A stretch of DNA of 64,000 nt. Source: Sediminibacter sp. Hel_I_10 (lineage in GTDB: Bacteria > Bacteroidota > Bacteroidia > Flavobacteriales > Flavobacteriaceae). The stretch is taken from the NCBI RefSeq assembly GCF_000688335.1, contig NZ_JHZX01000001.1, forward strand, positions 2,480,001 through 2,544,000, read 5' to 3'. Each line of letters opens with the position of its first letter. Position 1 is the stretch's first letter. The notes beneath the pieces are model-generated. The model had not been told where the DNA came from. It saw only the letters and a program-made list of their open reading frames with translations, and did not search any database. Shown piece after piece: positions 34,400 to 43,004 of the stretch. Both the position numbers and the translations under genes were made by a program.

Positions 34400-34429
34400 T
34401 ACATGTTTAGAATTAACTCTACAAATGTA
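34400..34429. promoter_or_regulatory. Putative BlaI-type operators
   Basis: TACAAATGTA (34420-34429) is a perfect match to the BlaI/MecI operator core TACANNTGTA. A second, imperfect copy TACATGTTTA (34400-34409) starts 20 bp away on the blaI side. They lie 6-35 bp upstream of the repressor start and in the divergent promoter region shared with the M28 peptidase gene. Confidence 0.65.
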
Positions 34430-34484
34430 GAATAAAATTCCGGATTTGCAAATTTGTTCAAAAATATTTGTGTTTCAAATGCCG

Positions 34485-34492
34485 TATCTTTG
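34485..34492 (+). promoter_or_regulatory. Putative -7 box TATCTTTG for the M28 peptidase gene
   Basis: Good match to TANNTTTG, 24 bp before the ATG. The best upstream TTTG (34467-34470) is only 14 bp away, so the -33 element is uncertain. Confidence 0.5.
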
Positions 34493-34516
34493 CTTTTTAA
34501 TTAGTGCATTTTATTT

Positions 34517-35890
34517 ATGAAATTAAAGGTTTTAATAGCGGGTCTTTGCGCTGTATTTGTCGTGTCTACATCAACCGCTCAAAATATCCAAGAGCTCATC
34601 AACGCCGTTAGTTTAGAGGAGTTAACGCTTACTTTAAATGAATTTTCTGGTGAGATTCCCACCACAGTTAACGGCAATACGGTGACCATCATTAACAGGC
34701 AACAGGCTAACAATGATATAGCTGCAGATTATCTTGTAGAACGTTTTGAAAGCCTAGATAATTTAACGATTATAGATCAATCATTTAACACTAATGGCCG
34801 AAATATTGTAGCCATTCAAGAGGGAAAAACCAATCCTGATAATATTTACATGGTATGCGCGCATTATGACAGTGTCGCAAATTTTTGTGCCGATGATAAT
34901 GCCACTGGTACTGCTGCCGTTTTAGAAATGGCGAGAATCCTGTCTACTCAATGCTTAGAGAATACTATCGTTTATGCGCTTTGGGATGAAGAGGAAATAG
35001 GATTATTGGGCTCTCAGTTTTATGCCAACCAAGCTGCTGCAAATGGTGACAATATCTTAGGGGTCTTAAATATGGATATGATGGGTTACGATGGTGATAA
35101 TCCTGGCGATTTTGGCGATAATGAGTTTGATATTGATTACAGAAATATTGCTGGTTCACCGGCAATGAAAGATGATATTATCTCGGTTTTGGACACTTAT
35201 GATTTTAATTTAAGTGTGATAGAAGTTAACCCTGGAACTTTTGCGAGTGATCATTCTAGTTTTTGGGCCCAAGGTTATTCTGCTGTTTTGTTGGGCGAGT
35301 CCTGGGAAACAGATGATGAAACCCCCTTTTATCACAGTTCTAATGATCGAGTCGCAACTTTAGACTTGCCCTATTATCATGAATTGGTAAAATTGGTAAC
35401 GGGCTATATCACAACAAAAGCTACTTTACTTCCTATAGACAATACCGTTACACAAACCGAAACAACGTTGACGGCCAATCAAGGTTCTGCCTCCTATCAA
35501 TGGATCAATGCTGAACTTAATCTGCCAATTTCAGGAGCGACCAATCAAACCTTGATGCCAACTGAAAACGGAACCTACACTGTTGAAATTACTTTAAATG
35601 GTTGTACCGAAACAAGTCAGCCTAAAGTCGTAGATGACTTAAACCTAGAACAATTTTCTTCGGAAGAATTGAGTGTATACCCAAATCCTGCTCATAACTT
35701 CATTAGCATTGCAATCCCTTCGGAAATGGAGATGGACGTAAAAATATACGATGTTTCCGGAAAGCTTCAAAAAGAGCATCACATTGCAGGCTCAACAACA
35801 TTAAATATTGAAAAATTACCGACAGGTGTATATTTTCTGAGTCTGCGTTCCAAAGAAAAAGCAGGTATTTTTAAGATTGTTAAGTCTTAA
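34517..35890 (+). CDS. Secreted M28-family zinc peptidase with T9SS sorting domain
   Basis: A 457-residue exported peptidase. It has a signal peptide (about residues 1-21, ending VSTSTAQ) and an M28 catalytic domain with its zinc ligands and catalytic acids in VCAHYDS, CADDNATGTAA, DEEEIGLLGS, NMDMMGYD and a late FYHSSND. A short Ig-like region follows (about 310-375), then a type A T9SS sorting domain from about 385 (LSVYPNPAHNFISI to IFKIVKS). M28 enzymes of this kind are aminopeptidases or related; the substrate is unknown. It is divergent from blaI and convergent with the M20 gene. Confidence 0.9.
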   Translation: MKLKVLIAGLCAVFVVSTSTAQNIQELINAVSLEELTLTLNEFSGEIPTTVNGNTVTIINRQQANNDIAADYLVERFESLDNLTIIDQSFNTNGRNIVAIQEGKTNPDNIYMVCAHYDSVANFCADDNATGTAAVLEMARILSTQCLENTIVYALWDEEEIGLLGSQFYANQAAANGDNILGVLNMDMMGYDGDNPGDFGDNEFDIDYRNIAGSPAMKDDIISVLDTYDFNLSVIEVNPGTFASDHSSFWAQGYSAVLLGESWETDDETPFYHSSNDRVATLDLPYYHELVKLVTGYITTKATLLPIDNTVTQTETTLTANQGSASYQWINAELNLPISGATNQTLMPTENGTYTVEITLNGCTETSQPKVVDDLNLEQFSSEELSVYPNPAHNFISIAIPSEMEMDVKIYDVSGKLQKEHHIAGSTTLNIEKLPTGVYFLSLRSKEKAGIFKIVKS

Positions 35891-35928
35891 ATAAAGTACC
35901 TGCTCTTGAATCTCTTTAAAAGTATTTT

Positions 35929-37317
35929 CTATTTACTTAGCGCTGTAAAATGCTTATAGAACAACGGAATGGTTTCAATGCCTTTGAAATAATTCCAGAG
36001 TCCGAAATGTTCATTTGGAGAGTGTATGGCATCACTGTCTAAGCCAAAGCCCATCAAAATAGTTTTACTTTTTAACTCGTCTTCAAATAGAGACACAATA
36101 GGAATGCTGCCACCACTTCGTTGTGGGATGGGTGTTTTTCCAAAGCTCTCTTCGTATGCAGCCGAGGCCGCTTTATAACCAATACTATCGGTTGGTGTCA
36201 CGTAGCCTTGACCACCGTGATGCGGGTTTACCTTTACCGTAACTCCGGCAGGAGCAATACTTTCAAAATGCGTTTTAAAAAGCTCGGTAATGTCTCTCCA
36301 GTCTTGGTTTGGCACTAAACGCATCGATATTTTAGCATAGGCTTTGCTTGCAATAACGGTTTTGGCACCTTCACCAATGTATCCGCCCCAAATACCATTA
36401 ACATCTAAGGTAGGTCTAATAGAATTACGCTCATTAGTAGTATAGCCTTGTTCTCCATAAACAGCATCTATATCTAGCGCCTTAGTGTAAGCTTGGAGAT
36501 TAAAAGGTGCTTTTGCCATTTCTGCGCGGTCATCTAAAGACAATTCCTCTACGTTATCATAAAAACCTGGAATGGTAATATGGTTGTTCTCATCGTGTAA
36601 AGAGGCAATCATTTTGGTTAGTATGTTGATGGGATTTGCTACAGCACCACCATATAATCCAGAATGTAAATCGCGGTTTGGACCGGTAACTTCAACTTCT
36701 ACATAACTTAAGCCACGAAGTCCCGTAGTTATAGAAGGGATATCTTTGGCAATCATACCTGTATCTGAAATAAGGATCACGTCATTTTTAAGTTTCTCTC
36801 GATTCTCTTTAACAAAGGTAGAAAGGTTAACACTACCAACTTCTTCTTCGCCCTCAATCATAAATTTGACATTACAAGGCAATTGATTGGTTTTGGTCAT
36901 CAGCTCCATGGCCTTAACGTGCATGTACATTTGCCCCTTATCATCGCAGGCACCTCGTGCAAAAATAGCGCCCTCTGGATGGATGGATGTTTTTTTAATC
37001 ACGGGTTCAAACGGAGGAGAATGCCATAAGGATATAGGGTCTGCAGGTTGCACATCATAGTGGCCATAGACCAACACTGTAGGTAGGTTGTCATCAATAA
37101 TTTTCTCGCCATATACCACGGGAAAACCTTTGGTTTGGCAAATTTCAACATGGTCACAGCCCGCTTTTATGAGGCTCTCTTTAATGACATCAGCAGTTTT
37201 AATGACGTTATCCTTAAACGCGGGATCTGCACTTACAGATGGTATTTTGAGAAGTTCTATGAGTTCGCTTAAAAAGCGGTCTTTATGTTCGTTAATGTAA
37301 AATTCTATATTCTTCAT
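35929..37317 (-). CDS. M20-family dipeptidase
   Basis: A 462-residue cytosolic metallopeptidase of the M20 (CNDP/PepV-like) group. Metal and catalytic residues are in VYGHYDVQPAD, GACDDKGQMY, EGEEEVGS and the late SGGSIPIV and GFGLDSDAIHSPNE segments. The lid/dimerisation domain includes RDLHSGLYGGAVANP. No signal peptide. A possible -7 box (TAATTTTG on the minus strand, 37341-37348) precedes the start and is divergent from the tRNA promoter. Confidence 0.92.
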   Translation of the reverse strand: MKNIEFYINEHKDRFLSELIELLKIPSVSADPAFKDNVIKTADVIKESLIKAGCDHVEICQTKGFPVVYGEKIIDDNLPTVLVYGHYDVQPADPISLWHSPPFEPVIKKTSIHPEGAIFARGACDDKGQMYMHVKAMELMTKTNQLPCNVKFMIEGEEEVGSVNLSTFVKENREKLKNDVILISDTGMIAKDIPSITTGLRGLSYVEVEVTGPNRDLHSGLYGGAVANPINILTKMIASLHDENNHITIPGFYDNVEELSLDDRAEMAKAPFNLQAYTKALDIDAVYGEQGYTTNERNSIRPTLDVNGIWGGYIGEGAKTVIASKAYAKISMRLVPNQDWRDITELFKTHFESIAPAGVTVKVNPHHGGQGYVTPTDSIGYKAASAAYEESFGKTPIPQRSGGSIPIVSLFEDELKSKTILMGFGLDSDAIHSPNEHFGLWNYFKGIETIPLFYKHFTALSK

Positions 37318-37383
37318 AATTGCTTATTATTGTATGCTTTCAAAATTACAAAAAGAAGAATGATTTTTTTGCAAACAAAGTTA

Positions 37384-37413
37384 TTTGAATATTCAAACTA
37401 ATGTTTATATTTG
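37384..37413 (+). promoter_or_regulatory. Bacteroidota promoter of the tRNA-Leu region
   Basis: TTTG (37384-37387), an 18-bp spacer, then TATATTTG (37406-37413) form a near-perfect Bacteroidota housekeeping promoter. Transcription should start about 37420 and run through the truncated and intact tRNA-Leu copies. Confidence 0.8.
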
Positions 37414-37438
37414 CATCCCGATTATTCGGGCGACTAAG

Positions 37439-37510
37439 CGGGCGTGGTGGAATTGGTAGACACGCTAGACTTAGGACATAGCGAAATATAAAGTGTTAAA
37501 ATATTAAAAT
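37439..37510 (+). pseudogene. Truncated tRNA-Leu copy
   Basis: The first 27 bases are identical to the start of the intact tRNA-Leu at 37511, and the anticodon loop ACTTAGGA is kept. After about base 39 the 3' half (variable arm, T arm, acceptor) is missing and replaced by AT-rich DNA. Its D-arm-to-anticodon junction reads CACGCTAGACTTAGG, which differs from the intact copy (CACGTCAGACTTAGG). So it is an eroded tandem paralogue, not a copying artefact. Confidence 0.75.
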
Positions 37511-37592
37511 GCGGGCGTGGTGGAATTGGTAGACACGTCAGACTTAGGATCTGATGCCGCGAGGTGTGGGAGTTCGAGTCTCCCCGCCCGTA
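37511..37592 (+). tRNA. tRNA-Leu (anticodon TAG)
   Basis: An 82-nt class II tRNA. The acceptor stem GCGGGCG pairs with CGCCCGT (one G-U), and the D loop is typical (GGAATTGGTAGACAC). The anticodon stem TCAGA/TCTGA encloses CTTAGGA with anticodon TAG, and a variable arm and T loop GTTCGAGTC follow. CCA is not encoded. A strong terminator follows. The mobile element begins just downstream, so the 3' end of this gene may be the attachment site. Confidence 0.95.
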
Positions 37593-37594
37593 CA

Positions 37595-37622
37595 AAAGCC
37601 GAAGAGAAATCTTCGGCTTTTT
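37595..37622 (+). terminator. Terminator after tRNA-Leu
   Basis: Perfect 11-bp stem AAAGCCGAAGA / TCTTCGGCTTT with GAAA loop and a T run. Confidence 0.9.
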
Positions 37623-37826
37623 CCATTTAATAAACTCTCGAAAAAAAGGTCGGGTACAACATAGGTACAACATTTTGCTAATTTCAGGGCAACATTTGTA
37701 TTAATGTCAAATGTTTCAATTTGTTATTAAACCCTATTAATTTTCTAGTAAAATAATAAATTCTGCTAATTAGCAACCTTATTCCTTCGTAAGGGGAGTT
37801 TATTATCATACAATATGACCGCAATT
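37623..37826. other. Left edge of the mobile element, no gene seen
   Basis: An AT-rich 204-bp stretch. It contains a tandem GGTACAAC word at about 37656 and 37669, which may be an integrase arm site or attachment-site DNA (inference). No integrase gene is present here. The apparent minus-strand frames over this stretch and the tRNA are not coding. Confidence 0.4.
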
Positions 37827-37973
37827 TAAACTCGTAAAATACTTCCATCAAAAGACTACGGCATAAAGCCATTTCTTCAGCCAGCGCTTATTTATTCCGT
37901 TTCCTTTTGAGCCAAGATTTTATCTTCCGTTTGGTTCCTGCTCAAATATTGTTTAATCTAAAATTTGAGTATT
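37827..37973 (+). repeat. Leader repeat copy A, upstream of the ParB-like gene
   Basis: One of three ~145-bp copies (A here; B 39882-40023; C 53261-53407), each ending at a start codon. Shared blocks: TAAACTCGTAAAATAC, CCATCAAAAG, CGGCATAAAGCC, TTATTCCGTTTCCTTTTGAG, TTTTATCTTCCGTTTGG and CAAATATTGTTTAA. ATCAAAAG near the start can pair with CTTTTGA to form a long hairpin (imperfect in this copy). It is probably a shared promoter plus 5' leader. Confidence 0.75.
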
Positions 37974-39761
37974 ATGACAACAAAAGCGAGTACCACAAAG
38001 AAGCGCAGTAGAGCGAAATCTATTGTCAAAAAAGAAGTGAATGGAATGGAAGCATCCGCACTTCAAATTCAGAACCTGGCTATAGGCAAAATAAAGCCCG
38101 ACCCAGAACAACCAAGAAAAACTTTTAGCGAGGATGCATTACAGCAGCTTGCAGAGAGTATCGATAAGCACGGTGTATTACAACCGATTACGGTAAGGCA
38201 ACTAAATGAACATTATGTCATCGTGATGGGCGAACGTCGGTATCGTGCAAGTATGCTGGCAGGGAAAAATACCATACCCTGTATTGTGAGGACTTATAAG
38301 AACATTGATGTTCTGGAGGTACAAATCATCGAAAATCTGCAAAGACAGGATGTTGAGCCTACCGAAGAAGCCGAGGCGATTGCCTATCTAAGAGAAAAAT
38401 ATGCGCCTACTGAAATTGCCAAACGATTGGGCAGAACGGATAACTTTATCAGACAACGCTTAAAGCTCGCAGGTTTGATAGAAGGCTTTAAACACTTTGT
38501 CCGCAATGGCGAAATGACCATTTCCTTGGGTGTAGGTGTCGCGCTCTTTGTACCTGAAGAACAGCAGATGATGTTGGAAACGATGGGCAAGGATTTCAAT
38601 GCGCACCAGATAAACAGGATGATTAAAGACCAGACCTATGATTTGGAAAAAGTATCCTTTGATGTAACCGACAAAAAATTAGTGCCGAAAGCAGGGTCTT
38701 GTGTCGAATGTCCGTTCAACGCAGCCAATCAAGGGAATCTATTTGGGGATGGAAAGATGGTCTGTACAAAATCATCTTGTTACGAATCCAAGAAAAACAA
38801 ATCGTTCTTAAACCTGATTGAAAAATCAAAGAAAGAAAATGTACTGTTGATTCCTGAAATACGAAAGTATTGGGCAGATGATGAACGTAATCAGCTGGTC
38901 ATTTCACAGCTAGAGAAAAATGGTTTGAAGGTCTATTTGCTAGACGATGTTGAAATCATTGAAAAACCGATTCAGCCCACATTGGAAGCCGTAAAAGAAG
39001 AATATCAGAATTACGACTACAATGAAGACGAGCTAAAAGAAGAATTTGACGAGGCTACCAAGACCTATAACGAGGAATTGGAAAAGTACAATTCGGCTAC
39101 AGCGAATGGATTTAGAAATGGCATCGTTTTTCATCCTGAATCATACATACACAAAGAAGTGTATTTGAAAGTACTCGAAAAATCTGAAGATGAAAGCGAA
39201 GTGTGTTCCGTACCATTATCGAACAGAAAAATGGATGATTGTACACCAGATGAACAAATCATCAAAATTAACGAAAGGGAAATCCGGAAGAAGCAAATCG
39301 AGAACAACAGACTGTTTGAAGAAGTTGTCGGAATGATTCGAGAGACAAAGTACATCGAGACCAAAAAAACGCTTTCGGTGGACGAAATGGTCGCCTTTTC
39401 AATTTCGCTCTACGAAAACAATGTGGACTACTGTAGTCAACAAAAGCACTTTACAGGATTATTGGGCAATACGTCAAAGATGTCCAAAGTTGAAATCGTC
39501 GAAAATTTCAAGAAAAAGTTCAAGAAAGAAATCTTTCATAAGCTTATACGGTATATGCTCACAAAACAAGTACATTTTGGAGAAAGTAATCATATCAACA
39601 ACTTAACGAATGTATCATTCTACAATGCCATACAAGGATATCATAAAACCAAGATTACCGATATCGAAAGGGAATATGTCGAAAAAAGAGATACCCGTGA
39701 AGAACGTTTGAAAGAGCGAATAGCAATTCTTGAAAAAGAAATTCAGGAATTGACAGCGTAG
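37974..39761 (+). CDS. ParB/RepB/Spo0J-family partition-like protein
   Basis: A 595-residue ParB-like protein. The N-terminal ParB/sulfiredoxin-fold domain (about residues 25-125) has KIKPDPEQPRKTFSE, the box GERRYRAS and ENLQRQDVEPTEEAEA, followed by the helix-turn-helix EIAKRLGRTDNFIRQRLKLA. A Cys-rich patch SCVECPFNA with later Cys residues (about 240-270) and a long acidic C-terminal region follow. This large form is typical of Bacteroidota mobile elements and has no ParA partner here. The ATG at 37974 is chosen over a TTG at 37965 because the other two leader copies end with ATTATG in the same place. Confidence 0.88.
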   Translation: MTTKASTTKKRSRAKSIVKKEVNGMEASALQIQNLAIGKIKPDPEQPRKTFSEDALQQLAESIDKHGVLQPITVRQLNEHYVIVMGERRYRASMLAGKNTIPCIVRTYKNIDVLEVQIIENLQRQDVEPTEEAEAIAYLREKYAPTEIAKRLGRTDNFIRQRLKLAGLIEGFKHFVRNGEMTISLGVGVALFVPEEQQMMLETMGKDFNAHQINRMIKDQTYDLEKVSFDVTDKKLVPKAGSCVECPFNAANQGNLFGDGKMVCTKSSCYESKKNKSFLNLIEKSKKENVLLIPEIRKYWADDERNQLVISQLEKNGLKVYLLDDVEIIEKPIQPTLEAVKEEYQNYDYNEDELKEEFDEATKTYNEELEKYNSATANGFRNGIVFHPESYIHKEVYLKVLEKSEDESEVCSVPLSNRKMDDCTPDEQIIKINEREIRKKQIENNRLFEEVVGMIRETKYIETKKTLSVDEMVAFSISLYENNVDYCSQQKHFTGLLGNTSKMSKVEIVENFKKKFKKEIFHKLIRYMLTKQVHFGESNHINNLTNVSFYNAIQGYHKTKITDIEREYVEKRDTREERLKERIAILEKEIQELTA

Positions 39762-39777
39762 CTTTTGTTGTCGGAAG

Positions 39778-39811
39778 GAAGGGTCAGCATTCGTGCTGGC
39801 TCTTCTTTTTT
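39778..39811 (+). terminator. Terminator of the ParB-like gene
   Basis: Stem GAAGGGTCAGCA / TGCTGGCTCTTC (one G-U) with TTCG loop, followed by TTTTTT. Confidence 0.85.
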
Positions 39812-39881
39812 ATTTAGATAATTTTTATTTGAAAATGAGGAGCCAAATAGAAAAAATAATCAATCAATAGTAGCGCAAAGG

Positions 39882-40023
39882 TAAACTCGTAAAATACACC
39901 CATCAAAAGGAAACGGCATAAAGCCGTTCGCCCACTCACTATTTATTCCGTTTCCTTTTGAGCCGAGATTTTATCTTCCGTTTGGGTTTAGCTTAAATAT
40001 TGTTTAATCTAAATTCAAATATT
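39882..40023 (+). repeat. Leader repeat copy B, upstream of the DUF932 gene
   Basis: Same leader as at 37827. In this copy TCAAAAGGAAACGG (39903-39916) and CCGTTTCCTTTTGA (39949-39962) are perfect inverted repeats of 14 bp, extended to about 20 bp with one mismatch, enclosing a ~20-base loop. Together with copy C it also shares the preceding AATCAATCAATA and GCGCAAAGG blocks. Confidence 0.78.
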
Positions 40024-40860
40024 ATGTATTTACAAAATTTACAACAAGATGAAATCTTCGTTTCCAATGAAATGAAGTCTTTGAGAAGTATAACTCAAAT
40101 GGAATCCAGAAGAGGGCTTGAAAACGCCATAATTTCCAATGGTAAAATTGTCAACGTAGTCTCGAACAGCTATGGCCATATTCCAAATCAACTGTTTTTC
40201 AAAAAAGCCGAGGAAATGTTGACCGATGCACAACTGAACTTTCATAAGCGAACTATCAACAAGAATGACAGGTCGTTTATTACTGACTTTATCATCGACG
40301 ACAAAAGCCAGTTTACCGTGAAGAACGTTAAAGATTTGATACTACCAATGCTTCGGTTTAAAAACTCGTATGACGGTAGCGAAAAAACTTCTGGGCACTT
40401 CGGGTTCTATAGAGAAGTGTGTTCTAATGGTCTGCACGTTTCTCAGGCAGAAATAGAGTTTTCCATCAAGCACAGTAAGAACAATACACACTTGATTATG
40501 CCAAGGTTGAACAATCTCTTCGATAAATTTTTGGACAATGAATTCTATACCATTATCAAGAAATTCGACAAGATGAAGGAATTTAAAATCATCGATACAC
40601 AGGAATTTGTAAAGGCGATTCTTGACAAAACGAAACTGTTCCGGTATGAATGTAGCGACAAAAACAGCGACCCGTCGAAAAAATCTCGTGAGGTCATAGA
40701 AATCTTGAACTATGAAGCCTTGTTGCTCAATGAAAAACCAAATCTGTGGTTAGGTTACAATGCGTTTAATTCAGTACTTCATAATGTCTTAAAGAAAAGC
40801 TTTGGCCAACAAGAACGGTTGGATAAGAAATTGTTCGATGAAGTCTATGCAATGGCATAA
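40024..40860 (+). CDS. DUF932 domain protein
   Basis: A 278-residue protein of the DUF932 family, found on phages, plasmids and conjugative elements and of unknown function. Matching segments: NAIISNGKIVNVVSNSYGHIPN, DKSQFTVKNVKDLILPMLRF, NSYDGSEKTSGHFGFYREVCSNGL and the C-terminal NVLKKSFGQQERLDKKLFDEV. The ATG at 40024 follows the same ATTATG context as the other leader-driven genes; an in-frame TTG at 40000 lies within the leader. Confidence 0.82.
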   Translation: MYLQNLQQDEIFVSNEMKSLRSITQMESRRGLENAIISNGKIVNVVSNSYGHIPNQLFFKKAEEMLTDAQLNFHKRTINKNDRSFITDFIIDDKSQFTVKNVKDLILPMLRFKNSYDGSEKTSGHFGFYREVCSNGLHVSQAEIEFSIKHSKNNTHLIMPRLNNLFDKFLDNEFYTIIKKFDKMKEFKIIDTQEFVKAILDKTKLFRYECSDKNSDPSKKSREVIEILNYEALLLNEKPNLWLGYNAFNSVLHNVLKKSFGQQERLDKKLFDEVYAMA

Positions 40861-40968
40861 ACATAAACAAAGGTTTGTCTAGTACCTCAAACTGGATTTT
40901 TTCTTGTTACAAAAAGACACTTAATTAGAGTTAGTTGAGTTCCAATTTTCCCAGACAAGAAATATTGC

Positions 40969-40976
40969 TATCTTTG
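40969..40976 (+). promoter_or_regulatory. Putative -7 box TATCTTTG of the metal-efflux operon
   Basis: Matches TANNTTTG. It lies only 6 bp before the ATG at 40983, so the transcript would be leaderless or nearly so, or translation starts later. No clear -33 TTTG at the right distance. Confidence 0.45.
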
Positions 40977-40982
40977 TAATTA

Positions 40983-41420
40983 ATGCAAAAACCAAATAAA
41001 ATAGCGGCATTTTTCTGTTTAGGCTTGTTTAGCCTAATGATGCTGCATCAGGTTTTTCCACATTTGCACCATCAGCACGAGGACGCTCATTCCCATTCAG
41101 ATATTGCCCATAATGGCGAACATCATCATCACGATGATGATTCCCACGAAGAAGAATCTCCTTACGGATTTTTTGGATTCGTTATGGATATGCATATCCA
41201 TTCTACTGTATCCAGCGATATAGTATTACTTAATAGGAATACGGTAGAGCAGCAGACCAATGTTGATAAGGATATAGTAAAAAGTTCTTTTGAAACTCAA
41301 AAAACCTTTTTGATTGACTACAGGCAAAATAGTAAACCGCCTGTCTATCATCCACCCAATACATATTTTAATCCCTACCTCTCTTCCCTCGACTCACGAG
41401 GCCCACCATCTTTAGGTTAA
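40983..41420 (+). CDS. His-rich exported protein, first gene of the metal-efflux operon
   Basis: A 145-residue protein with one N-terminal membrane or signal segment (about residues 7-24) and a strongly His/Asp/Glu-rich stretch (about 24-60, including HLHHQHEDAHSHSD and EHHHHDDDSHEE). A GFFGFVMDMHIHS segment and a Pro-rich tail follow. No enzyme motif is seen. The His/acid clusters are suited to binding divalent metal in the periplasm. It lies 73 bp upstream of the TolC-like gene and is probably the first gene of the efflux operon. Function as metal sensor or buffer is inferred. Confidence 0.7.
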   Translation: MQKPNKIAAFFCLGLFSLMMLHQVFPHLHHQHEDAHSHSDIAHNGEHHHHDDDSHEEESPYGFFGFVMDMHIHSTVSSDIVLLNRNTVEQQTNVDKDIVKSSFETQKTFLIDYRQNSKPPVYHPPNTYFNPYLSSLDSRGPPSLG

Positions 41421-41493
41421 TCGTTTAGGACTATGGTATCGCTACGGTACTGTTTCCTTATATAAATTCAGATTAAACCTAAAATTTCAAACA

Positions 41494-42678
41494 ATGAATA
41501 AATACATCGTGTCCGTAATTTGCGGATGCCTGTTCTTTGTTAATGGTTTCTCGCAGGATAAAAACATTGGGGAACTGCTTAACGAAATAGAACAGAACAA
41601 CACAGAGTTAAAAAGCTATCAATCATTTATTGAAAGCCAACAACTCGAAAACAGGAGCAACAACAATTTGCCCGACCCACAGCTTTCTGGTTTTTATTTG
41701 CCATTTGGCGATAATGCAACTGGAGATTATACCGAATATCAACTATCCCAATCTTTTGAATTCCCAACGGTATATGCTGCACGTGGCAAATGGAACGAAT
41801 CTAAATCGCAACAGTTAGCGGCAGCCTACGCTAACAAGAGGCTGGAAGTCTTATTAAAAGCAAAGAACACGCTTTTAGAACTTGCTTTCTTGCAAAAGCG
41901 AAAAGCTATTGAAACGGAAAGAAAAACCCAGAGCAAACAGGTTTTTGACCAAATCCAAAAACTTTTTGATGCAGAACAAGTTGGGATTTTAGATTTGAAT
42001 AAAGCAAAAATTGCTTGGATTCAAGAGCAGTTTGTCGTGGAACAGATTGAAAGCGAAATCCAAATTTTGCTATCCAAACTTAAAACGTTGAATGGAGGCA
42101 ATGTAATTGATGGTGTTACATCAGGAATTGCATTACCTATCGCAGTCGGTACGGTAGAAAGCCTCTGGCTGGGAAAATTAGCAAAAGACCCTTTGCTACA
42201 AGAGTTAAAGGCCAATGAGACATCTTCACTTCAAAAAGTGACTTTAGAAAAGAACAAAGTGCTACCAAATCTCGCACTTGGTTATAATTATCAAGGCGTT
42301 AGCGGTAGTAATTATTCTGGTTTTTATGGCGGTGTTTCAATTCCACTTTGGAGTAGCAAGAACAAAGTAAAAGCTGCCGAAGCAAATTATGAGTATCAAC
42401 AGTCCAACACGCAGGTAGTTACCACTTCGCTTTATACACAATTTCAAGAAACCTATAATCGATACGAATTGATGCTCGAAAAATTTAATGAGTATCAAAC
42501 CACTATGAGCAATTTAAATAGCGAGCAACTGCTATTTAAGGCTTATATGTTGGGCGAGTATTCGTTTATGGATTATTACGTGGAGCTTCAGTTTTATCGG
42601 AATGCATCAGATAAAATGCTGCAAATGGAAAAGGAACTGCAACTGCTTCAAGCACAATTATTAAAACATCAGTTATAA
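41494..42678 (+). CDS. TolC-family outer-membrane factor of metal efflux
   Basis: A 394-residue outer-membrane efflux protein (CusC/CzcC type) with a signal peptide (ending FFVNGFSQ) and two halves of long amphipathic helices. PLLQELKANETSSLQKVTLEKN and the GYNYQGVSGSNYSGFYGGVSIPLW strand region are typical. It is the outer channel of the tripartite pump made with the adaptor and RND genes downstream. Confidence 0.87.
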   Translation: MNKYIVSVICGCLFFVNGFSQDKNIGELLNEIEQNNTELKSYQSFIESQQLENRSNNNLPDPQLSGFYLPFGDNATGDYTEYQLSQSFEFPTVYAARGKWNESKSQQLAAAYANKRLEVLLKAKNTLLELAFLQKRKAIETERKTQSKQVFDQIQKLFDAEQVGILDLNKAKIAWIQEQFVVEQIESEIQILLSKLKTLNGGNVIDGVTSGIALPIAVGTVESLWLGKLAKDPLLQELKANETSSLQKVTLEKNKVLPNLALGYNYQGVSGSNYSGFYGGVSIPLWSSKNKVKAAEANYEYQQSNTQVVTTSLYTQFQETYNRYELMLEKFNEYQTTMSNLNSEQLLFKAYMLGEYSFMDYYVELQFYRNASDKMLQMEKELQLLQAQLLKHQL

Positions 42679-42696
42679 ATTTTCAAACATACAATT

Positions 42697-42984
42697 ATGA
42701 AATTTTCAAAATCAATATTCGCAATAGCAATCGCATCAACATTTTTAGTAACCTCTTGTCGAGAAACAAAAACCGAAAGTACTGACGACCACGGTCACGA
42801 ACATAATGAGGATGGTAGTCATACGGAAGAAACCATAGAGCAAGAAGAGTTTAAAGTAGGAAAAGATTCTATGGAAACAAAGACAGAGGAACACGGACAC
42901 GACCACGATTCAGAAGGGAATCATACAGATGATGATTCAAAAACTCACAAACACGATGATGGCGCTGAACACCACGACCACTAA
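42697..42984 (+). CDS. His-rich small lipoprotein
   Basis: A 95-residue protein with a lipoprotein signal (TFLVTSCRE, lipobox Cys at about residue 21) and a tail of repeated His-Asp/Glu clusters (DDHGHEHNEDGSHTEE, EHGHDHDSEGNHTDDD, HDDGAEHHDH). It contains an internal repeat of the form HGHxHxxxGxHT. It lies between the TolC-like and adaptor genes with short gaps. A likely periplasmic-side metal chaperone or sponge; inferred from composition and place. Confidence 0.75.
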   Translation: MKFSKSIFAIAIASTFLVTSCRETKTESTDDHGHEHNEDGSHTEETIEQEEFKVGKDSMETKTEEHGHDHDSEGNHTDDDSKTHKHDDGAEHHDH

Positions 42985-43004
42985 AAGCAAATAGATATAA
43001 CGAT

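Noticed and set aside
37434-37673. Minus-strand frame with GRGDSNSHT-type residues across the tRNA region
   Set aside because: It is the antisense of the tRNA-Leu and its terminator, a common false ORF.
37623-37826. Integrase gene at the left border of the element
   Set aside because: No frame with tyrosine or serine recombinase motifs is present; if the element has one it lies beyond the window.
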